Of a stretch of 46,062 nucleotides of DNA, positions 17,540 through 23,380 are shown piece after piece; the first letter of the stretch is position 1; each line of letters starts with the position of its first letter. A program made the position numbers and the translations under genes. The notes below the pieces were generated by a model that was given only the letters and a program-made list of their open reading frames with translations, was not told the origin of the DNA and made no database searches. The stretch comes from an uncultured Clostridia bacterium. GTDB lineage: Bacteria > Bacillota > Clostridia > TANB77 > CAG-508. Where the stretch lies: NCBI GenBank assembly GCA_947167965.1, contig CAMVJW010000003.1, forward strand, positions 107,875 to 153,936, in the 5' to 3' direction.

Positions 17540-18937
17540 ATGAAAACAAACATTGAAGAGATAAATAGAAATATTTATGACATTAAAAATAAAGATGAAT
17601 ATGATTTCAAAATAAAAAAAGGATTAACTAAAGAAATAATAAAAGAAATATCAAAACAAAAAAATGATCCTAAATGGATGGAAGAATTTAGATTAAAAGC
17701 ATTAGAAGTATACGAAAAGTTAGAACTTCCAACATGGGGACCAGATTTATCTGAATTAAATATGGATGAAATTGCAACTTATGTTAGACCTAAATCAAAA
17801 ATGACAGGTAACTGGGATGAAGTTCCAGAAGATATAAAAAATACATTTGATAAACTTGGAATTCCAGAAGCTGAAAAAAAATCTTTAGCTGGTGTTGGAG
17901 CACAATATGATTCAGAAGTTGTTTATCATAGTATGAAAAATGAACTTTTAGAACAAGGTGTAATTTATACAGATATGGAAACAGCAGTTAGAGAATATCC
18001 TGATTTAGTAAAAGCACATTTTATGAAATGTGTGCCTGTATATGACCATAAATTTGTTGCTTTACATGGAGCTGTTTGGTCAGGAGGATCTTTTGTATAT
18101 GTACCTAAAGGAGTAGAAGTTGAAATTCCAATTCAAAGCTATTTTAGATTAAATTCTCCAGAATCAGGGCAATTTGAGCATACTTTAATTATAGTTGATG
18201 AAGGAGCTTCACTTCATTTTATAGAAGGGTGTTCTGCACCAAAATATAACAAAGTTAATCTTCATGCAGGATGTGTTGAATTATATGTAAAAGATAACGC
18301 ATATTTAAGATATTCTACAATAGAAAATTGGTCAAAAAATATGCTTAATTTAAATACAAAAAAAGCAATAATAGGTAAAAATGCAAAAGTTGATTGGGTA
18401 TCAGGATCATTTGGTTCTAAAATATCAATGCTATATCCAATGAGTATATTAAATGGAGAAGGTGCTAAAACAGAATATACAGGAATATCTTTTGCAGGAA
18501 AAGGACAAAACTTAGATACAGGATTTAAAGTTGTTCACAATGCTCCAAATACTTCAAGTATTGTAAATTCTAAATCAATATCAAAAAATGGTGGAACAGC
18601 AACTTATAGAGCTTTAGTTAGAGTAAATGAAAATGCAAAAAATTCAAAAGTATCAGTTGATTGTGAATCACTTATGTTAGATGATATCTCAAGATCAGAC
18701 ACAATTCCGGTAAATGATATTAGAACAGATGAAGTAGAGTTTTCTCATGAAGCAAAAATAGGAAAAATAAGTGATAAATCAATTTTCTATTTAATGACAA
18801 GAGGATTAAGCGAAGAAGATGCAAAAGCAATGATAGTAAGAGGATTTGCAGAACCAATTTCAAAAGAATTGCCAATTGAATATGCAGTTGAAATGAACAA
18901 CTTAATTAATTTAGAATTAGAAGGTGCTATAGGGTAA
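17540..18937 (+). CDS. sufB: SUF Fe-S scaffold protein SufB
   Basis: 465 residues, the main scaffold subunit of SufBC2D. Recognisable blocks are SKMTGNWDEVPEDIKNTFDKLGIPEAE, GAVWSGGSFVYVPKGVEVEIPIQSYFR, FEHTLIIVDEGASLHFIEGCSAP and the C-terminal EVEFSHEAKIGKISDKSIFYLMTRGLSEEDAKAMIVRGFAEP. The Cys in DCESLMLDD and the Glu/His of SHEA correspond to residues implicated in cluster assembly in E. coli SufB. A GAAAAGGTG site precedes the ATG. Unlike most Clostridia, sufD does not follow directly: 1.16 kb of small-RNA/toxin-like sequence and two strong plus-strand terminators intervene. Confidence 0.97.
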   Translation: MKTNIEEINRNIYDIKNKDEYDFKIKKGLTKEIIKEISKQKNDPKWMEEFRLKALEVYEKLELPTWGPDLSELNMDEIATYVRPKSKMTGNWDEVPEDIKNTFDKLGIPEAEKKSLAGVGAQYDSEVVYHSMKNELLEQGVIYTDMETAVREYPDLVKAHFMKCVPVYDHKFVALHGAVWSGGSFVYVPKGVEVEIPIQSYFRLNSPESGQFEHTLIIVDEGASLHFIEGCSAPKYNKVNLHAGCVELYVKDNAYLRYSTIENWSKNMLNLNTKKAIIGKNAKVDWVSGSFGSKISMLYPMSILNGEGAKTEYTGISFAGKGQNLDTGFKVVHNAPNTSSIVNSKSISKNGGTATYRALVRVNENAKNSKVSVDCESLMLDDISRSDTIPVNDIRTDEVEFSHEAKIGKISDKSIFYLMTRGLSEEDAKAMIVRGFAEPISKELPIEYAVEMNNLINLELEGAIG

Positions 18938-18940
18938 TTT

Positions 18941-19026
18941 TAATTTGGGGACAGTCCCATTTCAAAAACGGGACAGTCCCGTTTTGAAAATGGGACAGAC
19001 TTACTTAAATTCTGGGACAGACTTAC
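18941..19026. repeat. GGGACAG dispersed palindromic repeat, copy 1 (long form)
   Basis: Starts TAATTTGGGGACAGTCCC just after the sufB stop. Repeated GGGACAG units alternate in orientation and a near-perfect 18-bp inverted repeat (about 18957-18994, centred on GGGACAGTCCC) would fold as a hairpin. Two more copies lie at 21164 and 32768, each just after a stop codon. REP-like; no transposase is nearby. Confidence 0.85.
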
Positions 19027-19092
19027 ATTGAAAACTTAATATAAAAAGTGGGAAATATGTCAAATCTTGCGATGAAAAACAATAATGGAGCA

Positions 19093-19121
19093 TTGACATT
19101 TTAGAGAATTTGATGTAATAT
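19093..19121 (+). promoter_or_regulatory. Promoter of antitoxin-like RNA A
   Basis: TTGACA (19093-19098), 17-bp spacer, TAATAT (19116-19121). No open reading frame with a ribosome site follows before the terminator, which points to a non-coding RNA. Confidence 0.75.
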
Positions 19122-19127
19122 ATATTT

Positions 19128-19186
19128 AATGATAAACGTATGAACTTATCATATACAAAAACCCCACTTTGCCGAGTGGGGTTTTT
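19128..19186 (+). ncRNA. Predicted antitoxin-like small RNA A (about 60 nt)
   Basis: The start is estimated 7 nt past the -10 box and the end is the hairpin terminator. The 5' half carries the repeat at 19136-19156 (ACGTATGAACTTAT-CATATAC). The minus-strand peptide mRNA contains the complement of an almost identical repeat (19248-19269, one extra T) covering its start codon. The 3' half, the terminator stem-loop, is complementary to the 3' end of the peptide mRNA. The RNA can therefore pair with the mRNA at both ends, as RNA II does with fst mRNA. Function is inferred. Confidence 0.65.
19157..19186. terminator. Bidirectional terminator shared by RNA A and peptide gene A
   Basis: A perfect 12-bp stem AAAAACCCCACT / AGTGGGGTTTTT with a 6-nt loop. 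T-runs on both strands make it work in both directions. It should also stop plus-strand transcription from sufB. Confidence 0.88.
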
Positions 19187-19205
19187 AGCTACTTATGTAT
19201 TAATA

Positions 19206-19265
19206 TTATGATTTTGAAATCAAATAAATTAATATCATAGCAACTAGACGTATGAACTTATTCAT
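19206..19265 (-). CDS. Small hydrophobic toxin-like peptide A (19 aa)
   Basis: On the minus strand, ATG at 19265-19263 reads MNKFIRLVAMILIYLISKS then TAA. An ideal AAAGGAGGTG site (19283-19274) lies 8 bp upstream. A short basic N-terminus is followed by a hydrophobic stretch long enough for a membrane helix (LVAMILIYLI) and a Lys near the end, the usual layout of type I toxins. The paralogous copy at 19914-19979 keeps RLVAMILIYLISKS identical while the surrounding DNA has diverged, evidence that the peptide is translated and selected. The start codon sits inside the direct repeat that the facing RNA carries. Toxicity is predicted only from architecture; it is shorter than Fst (33 aa), and no named family is assigned. 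Confidence 0.72.
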   Translation of the reverse strand: MNKFIRLVAMILIYLISKS

Positions 19266-19314
19266 ATACTGTTCACCTCCTTTACGAAGATACTCTCTAA
19301 AAAAAGGTGACATA

Positions 19315-19343
19315 ATTATATAACGAAATATGCTTGAAACCAA
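19315..19343 (-). promoter_or_regulatory. Promoter of toxin-like peptide gene A
   Basis: On the minus strand, TTGGTT (19343-19338), 17 bp, perfect TATAAT (19320-19315). The equivalent site in copy B is TTGATT-17-TATAAT. Confidence 0.7.
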
Positions 19344-19399
19344 CAAAAATCGTCCGACAGAAGTCGACAAGATAACATGAAAAATATTAAAAAGGGTAA

Positions 19400-19423
19400 A
19401 GAAAAAGCCCGATTACTCGGACT
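19400..19423 (-). terminator. Terminator of the 40-aa small ORF
   Basis: On the minus strand AGTCCGA / TCGGGCT (one G-U pair) with a 4-nt loop and TTTTTC after it. It overlaps the stop codon of the small ORF. Confidence 0.7.
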
Positions 19424-19535
19424 TTCTCTCGGACTTCTTCTTTTTTATCGAGTGCAGTAACGACAATACTGCCTGTACTGCATCCATAACAGCAGCCAAA
19501 CGGCGGTATAATTCTGCTAAATTCTTTAATGTCAT
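19413..19535 (-). CDS. Small ORF (40 aa) between the two toxin-like modules
   Basis: On the minus strand an AAGGAGGGGG site (19551-19542) stands 6 bp before an ATG at 19535. The product starts MTLKNLAELYRRLAAVMD, continues with an amphipathic to hydrophobic helix (AVQAVLSLL) and ends in a very basic tail (KKKKSERKSE). It has a perfect promoter about 90 bp upstream, a structured GC-rich 5' leader (GTCGCTT...AAGCGAC and GCCT...AGGC hairpins), and a terminator at its stop. GC content is clearly above the neighbourhood, suggesting separate acquisition. I do not recognise the family. A third small toxin is plausible from the context and the helix-plus-basic-tail make-up, but no facing RNA could be identified. 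Confidence 0.6.
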   Translation of the reverse strand: MTLKNLAELYRRLAAVMDAVQAVLSLLHSIKKKKSERKSE

Positions 19536-19629
19536 AATTTGCCCCCTCCTTCTGGGGCGGTCGCTTTGAAACAGGGGTAAGCGACAACCCCCCGCCTAAA
19601 TAAAAGGCACTTGACCTAATACTATTATA

Positions 19630-19658
19630 ATTATACATTATTATTATTATTATGTCAA
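19630..19658 (-). promoter_or_regulatory. Consensus promoter of the 40-aa small ORF
   Basis: On the minus strand TTGACA (19658-19653), 17 bp made mostly of TAA repeats, TATAAT (19635-19630); both boxes are perfect. Confidence 0.8.
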
Positions 19659-19808
19659 GCAGACCTGCAGACTTGCAGACATAGTATACATAATACAGCG
19701 CCTATGGAAGTTTTTGCATTTTCAAAATGAAACTAATAATAAAAAATAAATAAATAAATAAAAAGTGGGAAAATGTCAAATTTTGCGATGAAAAAAACTC
19801 AATAAATA

Positions 19809-19837
19809 TTGACATTTTGAATAGTTTGATGTATTAT
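19809..19837 (+). promoter_or_regulatory. Promoter of antitoxin-like RNA B
   Basis: TTGACA (19809-19814), 17 bp, TATTAT (19832-19837). Confidence 0.75.
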
Positions 19838-19843
19838 AATTAT

Positions 19844-19906
19844 AATGAAGAACGTAAGAGATTTTTCATAAGTAAAAAATCCCACTTTGCAGAGTGGGAT
19901 TTTTTT
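19844..19906 (+). ncRNA. Predicted antitoxin-like small RNA B (about 63 nt)
   Basis: Begins about 7 nt after the -10 box, carries its repeat at 19851-19872 and ends in the terminator hairpin. Its repeat matches the one over peptide B's start codon (19961-19982) much better than the repeat of copy A, so each RNA should recognise mainly its own partner mRNA. Confidence 0.65.
19874..19906. terminator. Bidirectional terminator shared by RNA B and peptide gene B
   Basis: A perfect 13-bp stem AAAAAATCCCACT / AGTGGGATTTTTT with a 6-nt loop and T-runs on both strands. This is a second strong block to transcription between sufB and sufD. Confidence 0.88.
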
Positions 19907-19913
19907 CTATGTA

Positions 19914-19979
19914 TTAATTATCTGATTTTGAAATCAAATATATTAATATCATAGCAACTAAACGTAAGATTTTTTTCAT
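19914..19979 (-). CDS. Small hydrophobic toxin-like peptide B (21 aa)
   Basis: On the minus strand, ATG at 19979-19977 starts MKKILRLVAMILIYLI and ends SKSDN before TAA. An AAAGGAGGTG site (19997-19988) lies 8 bp upstream, as in copy A. Basic N-terminus, one hydrophobic helix, polar tail. Relative to copy A, the first residues changed together with the repeat DNA they lie in, while RLVAMILIYLISKS stayed identical. Two extra residues (Asp-Asn) arise from a shifted stop. Same functional inference as peptide A. Confidence 0.72.
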   Translation of the reverse strand: MKKILRLVAMILIYLISKSDN

Positions 19980-20028
19980 AAGATGTTCACCTCCTTTATG
20001 AAAATACTCTCTAAAAAGAGGCGAAACT

Positions 20029-20057
20029 ATTATATTATGAAATATGCTATAAATCAA
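20029..20057 (-). promoter_or_regulatory. Promoter of toxin-like peptide gene B
   Basis: On the minus strand TTGATT (20057-20052), 17 bp, perfect TATAAT (20034-20029). Confidence 0.72.
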
Positions 20058-20097
20058 TTAAAATCGTTCGACAGAAGTCAAAAGAAAGGAAAAATTA

Positions 20098-21159
20098 ATG
20101 GATTTAGTTTTAAATGAAACACCAATAAGAACAGCAAAAAATTATGCAATAAATAATATCAAATTAGATGATATTGAAATACCTGAAAAAATAGAAAAAT
20201 TTAATGGCTTACAAATTTTAGGAGATAAAGACAAATTTGAAATTTTAGAAATGAATAAAATTTCAGAGTTCAAATATGGAAATGGTAAAATACTAGAAAA
20301 TCAAATAAAAGAAAAATCAAATAAACAAATACAGATTAATTCACCTAAAAATGAGGAAAAGGAACTACAATTAAATTTTGAGCTTTCAAAAGAAAATCAA
20401 CATTTAGTAGAAAACATAGAAATAAATTTAGAGGAAAACTCAAAATCTACAGTAATACTAAAATTCTTTTCAATTGAAGATATTTATTCATATCATAATT
20501 GTAGAATAAAAGTAAATGCAAAAAAATGTGCAAAATTAAATATAATAATTCTAAATATGCTAAACAATAAATCAAACAATTTTATTTCAATAGAGAATAA
20601 TTTAGATGAAAATGCTGATATTAAATACACAATAATTGATTTTGGTGGAAAAAATAGTGTTACAAACTATTATTCAAATTTAAAAGGTGATAATTCAAAA
20701 AATACATTAAATACTATTTATTTAGGAAACGAAGAACAGATAATAGATTTAAATTATATTATGGAGTGTTATGGAAAAAAGACAAATGCAAAGATAGATG
20801 TAAAGGGTGCAATAAATAATAATTGTAAAAAGCATTTTAAAGGAACTATAGATTTCAAAAAGGGATCTAAAAAAGCAATTGGAGATGAAAAAGAATACTG
20901 TACAATTTTATCTGATACTGCAAAATCAATATCACTTCCAATTTTACTTTGTACAGAAGAAGATGTTGAAGGAAGCCATAGTAGTGCTTGTGGAAAGATA
21001 AATAAAAATGAATTATTTTATTTAATGACAAGAGGGCTAACCAAGCAAGAAGCTCAAAAACTAATTATTCGAGCAGGATTCAATGAAATAATTGAGAACA
21101 TACAAAATGAAGAAATAAAAAAAGAAATATTAGAACAAATTGATATGAAATTAACATAA
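20098..21159 (+). CDS. sufD: SUF Fe-S scaffold protein SufD
   Basis: 353 residues; the partner of SufB in the SufBC2D scaffold. The N-terminal half is poorly conserved, as usual for SufD. The C-terminal part has the family block DVEGSHSSACGKINKNELFYLMTRGLTKQEAQKLIIRAGF, parallel to the SufB C-terminus. The family His is present in EGSHSS. An AAAGGA site precedes the ATG. There is no evident plus-strand promoter between the second terminator (19906) and the start. Expression therefore needs either read-through of two perfect hairpins or an unrecognised promoter. Confidence 0.92.
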   Translation: MDLVLNETPIRTAKNYAINNIKLDDIEIPEKIEKFNGLQILGDKDKFEILEMNKISEFKYGNGKILENQIKEKSNKQIQINSPKNEEKELQLNFELSKENQHLVENIEINLEENSKSTVILKFFSIEDIYSYHNCRIKVNAKKCAKLNIIILNMLNNKSNNFISIENNLDENADIKYTIIDFGGKNSVTNYYSNLKGDNSKNTLNTIYLGNEEQIIDLNYIMECYGKKTNAKIDVKGAINNNCKKHFKGTIDFKKGSKKAIGDEKEYCTILSDTAKSISLPILLCTEEDVEGSHSSACGKINKNELFYLMTRGLTKQEAQKLIIRAGFNEIIENIQNEEIKKEILEQIDMKLT

Positions 21160-21163
21160 TATT

Positions 21164-21204
21164 TTAATTTGGGGACAGTCCCGTTTTGAAAATGGGACAG
21201 ACTT
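21164..21204. repeat. GGGACAG dispersed repeat, copy 2 (short form)
   Basis: TTTAATTTGGGGACAGTCCC followed by GTTTTGAAAATGGGACAGACTTA, lying right after the sufD stop. Compared with copies 1 and 3 one internal GGGACAG unit is missing. Confidence 0.8.
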
Positions 21205-21288
21205 AATCATTATATGAATTAAAATTTTAAATAATTTGAATAAAATATAAAAACTTATGAATTATAATTAACAAGAAAGGATTAGTTT

Positions 21289-22512
21289 ATGAAAGTAGAA
21301 GAAATAAAAAATGATTTTCCATTATTAAAAAATAGAGAAATTGCTTATTTAGATAGTGGAGCAACAACTCAAAAGCCAATACAGGTAATAGATTCTGTTA
21401 AAAACTTTTATGAAAATTATAATGCAAATCCACATAGAGGAGCATATTCTTTAAGCATAGAAGCGACTGGAATTTATGAGGACACTAGAGCAAAAATTGC
21501 AAAATTTATAAATAGCAAACATAATGAAGAAGTTATATTTGCTAAAAATGCATCTGAGGCTTTAAACTTAATTGCATATTCTTATGGTATGGAAAATCTA
21601 AAAAAGGATGATAAAATAGTTCTTTCTATTATGGAGCACCATTCAAATTTAGTACCTTGGCAAAAAGTAAGTAAAGTAACTGGTGCTAAATTGGAATATA
21701 TGTATATAAATGATAATTATGAAATTTCTGATGAAGAAATTGAAAATAAAATTACAGATAATACAAAAATTGTTGCAATAACACATGTATCAAATGTTTT
21801 AGGAACTATTAATGATGTAAAAAAGATTATAAAATATGCACATAAAAAAGGTGCAGTTGTTGTAGTAGACGCATCTCAAAGTATCCCACATATGAAAGTA
21901 GATGTACAAGACTTAGATTGTGACTTTTTAGCTTTTTCGGGACATAAAATGCTTGCACCCTTAGGAATAGGCATTTTATATGGTAAAAAAGAAATTTTAA
22001 ATAAAATGAGCCCTTTTCTTATGGGTGGAGATATGATAGAATATGTATATGAACAAGAAACAACATTTGCACCACTTCCAAATAAATTTGAAGCAGGAAC
22101 TCAAAATGTAGAAGGGGTAATTGGATTAGGCGCAGCAATAGACTATATTGAAAAAATAGAATATGATAAAATCAAAGAAATGGAACATGAGATTGTAAGC
22201 TATGCAATTGAAGAACTAAAAAAATTAGATTTTATTGAATTATATTTAACACCAAATTTAAGCAATCATTCAAGTGTAATTTCTTTTAATATAAAAGGAG
22301 TTCACCCACATGATATAGCAAGCATATTAGATTCAGAAGGTGTTTGTGTAAGATCTGGAAACCATTGTGCACAACCACTTTTAAGATACATGGGAATAGA
22401 TTCAACATGTAGAGCAAGTTTTTATTTTTATAATACAAAAGAAGATGTGGATAAATTAGTAAATGCATTAAATAAAGCATATAGTATGTTTGAGAGGTTT
22501 TTGAAAAAATAA
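21289..22512 (+). CDS. sufS: Cysteine desulfurase SufS
   Basis: PLP enzyme that takes sulfur from L-cysteine as a persulfide and passes it to SufU. 407 residues, group II type. PLP Lys220 lies in FSGHKML, the persulfide Cys360 in RSGNHCAQPLL, and the cofactor-contact motifs MEHHSNLVPW and HVSNVLGT are present. The short SufS-type active-site loop (not the long IscS loop) fits its place between sufD and sufU. The promoter is not evident; it probably shares a transcript with sufD. Confidence 0.97.
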   Translation: MKVEEIKNDFPLLKNREIAYLDSGATTQKPIQVIDSVKNFYENYNANPHRGAYSLSIEATGIYEDTRAKIAKFINSKHNEEVIFAKNASEALNLIAYSYGMENLKKDDKIVLSIMEHHSNLVPWQKVSKVTGAKLEYMYINDNYEISDEEIENKITDNTKIVAITHVSNVLGTINDVKKIIKYAHKKGAVVVVDASQSIPHMKVDVQDLDCDFLAFSGHKMLAPLGIGILYGKKEILNKMSPFLMGGDMIEYVYEQETTFAPLPNKFEAGTQNVEGVIGLGAAIDYIEKIEYDKIKEMEHEIVSYAIEELKKLDFIELYLTPNLSNHSSVISFNIKGVHPHDIASILDSEGVCVRSGNHCAQPLLRYMGIDSTCRASFYFYNTKEDVDKLVNALNKAYSMFERFLKK

Positions 22513-22535
22513 AAAACCTTGATAGGCAAGGTTTT
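22513..22535. terminator. Terminator between sufS and the minus-strand hypothetical gene
   Basis: Stem AAAACCTTG / CAAGGTTTT with a 5-nt loop. The T-run is long on the minus strand and short on the plus strand, so it mainly ends the minus-strand gene at 22542. Confidence 0.65.
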
Positions 22536-22541
22536 AATAAA

Positions 22542-22841
22542 TTAAATCTCAGGCATTGATTGTTTATTAGATTCATCATTTGTCACAGACATAGATGGTG
22601 GGACAGAAGATATAGCATTTTGAAACTTACTTTCAATATTAGCAATATTTTCACAGTGTGCTGAAAGAAATCCTAAAGCGTACTGATCAAGAGGCCTAGT
22701 TTCTAATATATGAAGATAAAACATATGATTTTCTTCTAGTAATTCACTAAGTGCGGCTATTAATGCTGCTGTAATTTTTTGATTGGAGTCTTGAGCAGGA
22801 ACTGTAGGAGTAGTATCAACTTTATATTCTTCAAAAGCCAT
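22542..22841 (-). CDS. Hypothetical 99-aa protein, antisense-oriented inside the suf cluster
   Basis: Starts at the ATG at 22841 (MAFEEYKVDTTPTVPAQ), 5 bp after an AGGTGA site; an upstream in-frame ATG at 22850 has no such site. The product is acidic and mostly helical in the middle (KITAALIAALSELLEEN), with low-complexity Ser/Pro/Thr ends, no signal peptide and no cysteine motif beyond a single Cys. I do not recognise it. It has its own consensus-like promoter and a terminator, so it is a real transcription unit. It sits alone on the minus strand between sufS and sufU, both of which read the other way. Confidence 0.72.
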   Translation of the reverse strand: MAFEEYKVDTTPTVPAQDSNQKITAALIAALSELLEENHMFYLHILETRPLDQYALGFLSAHCENIANIESKFQNAISSVPPSMSVTNDESNKQSMPEI

Positions 22842-22862
22842 ATTAATCACCTACTAATTCTA

Positions 22863-22891
22863 ATTATAATCAATTAATAAATAAAAGTCAA
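22863..22891 (-). promoter_or_regulatory. Promoter of the minus-strand hypothetical gene
   Basis: On the minus strand TTGACT (22891-22886), 17 bp, perfect TATAAT (22868-22863), 22 bp from the start codon. Confidence 0.75.
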
Positions 22892-22908
22892 ATTTAGAAA
22901 GGATTACC

Positions 22909-23346
22909 ATGGAAGATTTAGAAAATATATACAATGAATTAATAATGGAACACAGTATGAATTCCTATAATAAAAAGAAGTTAGGAAAGGCAGATTTGTG
23001 TGATATAGGGCATAATCCAAACTGTGGAGATGAAATTTCTTTAGAAGTTAAAATGAATGGAAATGTTATTGAAGATATGGCATTTTCAGGACATGGCTGT
23101 GCTATATCACAAGCTTCAACTTCAATTATGATAGATACTTTAAAAGGAAAAACAATAGAAGAAGCAAAAGAAATAATTAAAACTTTTATATCTATGATAA
23201 AAAGAGAAGAAGTAGATGAAAAAAATTTAGAAAAGTTAGAAGAAGCAATAGCATTTAAAAATGTTTCGAATATGCCTGCAAGAGTTAAGTGTGCACTATT
23301 AGCATGGCACACTCTAGATGATATGATATCATTAGAAAAACAATAG
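22909..23346 (+). CDS. sufU: Zinc-dependent sulfur transfer protein SufU
   Basis: 145 residues. SufU accepts persulfide sulfur from SufS and hands it to the SufBCD scaffold. The zinc/sulfur ligand set is complete: Cys39 and Asp41 in NPNCGDEI, Cys64 in GHGCAIS, Cys128 in RVKCALLAW. This matches the Cys41/Asp43/Cys66/Cys128 arrangement of B. subtilis SufU. The insertion around residues 80-115 that distinguishes SufU from IscU is present. It is separated from sufS by the minus-strand hypothetical gene but clearly belongs to the same pathway. Confidence 0.95.
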   Translation: MEDLENIYNELIMEHSMNSYNKKKLGKADLCDIGHNPNCGDEISLEVKMNGNVIEDMAFSGHGCAISQASTSIMIDTLKGKTIEEAKEIIKTFISMIKREEVDEKNLEKLEEAIAFKNVSNMPARVKCALLAWHTLDDMISLEKQ

Positions 23347-23380
23347 TCATTTTGCTGTATGAAAAAAGAAAGGTAATTAT

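Larger units (their letters stand above)
19043..19365. repeat. Type I toxin-antitoxin-like module, copy A of a tandem pair
   Basis: About 320 bp that align along their whole length with 19760-20079. In order on the plus strand: a conserved AGTGGGAAA..GTCAAAT.TTGCGATGAAAAA block, a plus-strand promoter, a 21-nt repeat, a bidirectional terminator, the 3' then 5' end of a minus-strand hydrophobic peptide gene, a second copy of the repeat over its start codon, its Shine-Dalgarno site, its promoter, and a conserved CGACAGAAGTC block. The convergent genes, shared terminator and direct repeats match the Fst/par plan of pAD1. Confidence 0.75.
19760..20079. repeat. Type I toxin-antitoxin-like module, copy B of the tandem pair
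   Basis: Same order of parts as 19043-19365, diverged by point changes and small indels. The direct repeats in this copy have a different sequence (AACGTAAGA..TTTTTCATAAG, at 19851-19872 and 19961-19982, 20 of 22 identical) from those in copy A (ACGTATGAACTTAT(T)CATATAC). The two copies have thus changed in step within each module. Confidence 0.75.

Noticed and set aside
19350..19365. CGACAGAAGTCG block as an SOS (LexA) box
   Set aside because: It does not match the Gram-positive GAAC-N4-GTTC consensus; only its conservation between the two modules is noted.
19387..19638. 83-codon minus-strand open frame in the sufB-sufD gap
   Set aside because: Its start lies in the -10 box of a strong promoter and has no ribosome site; a 40-codon frame in another register has an ideal site and fits the transcript and terminator.
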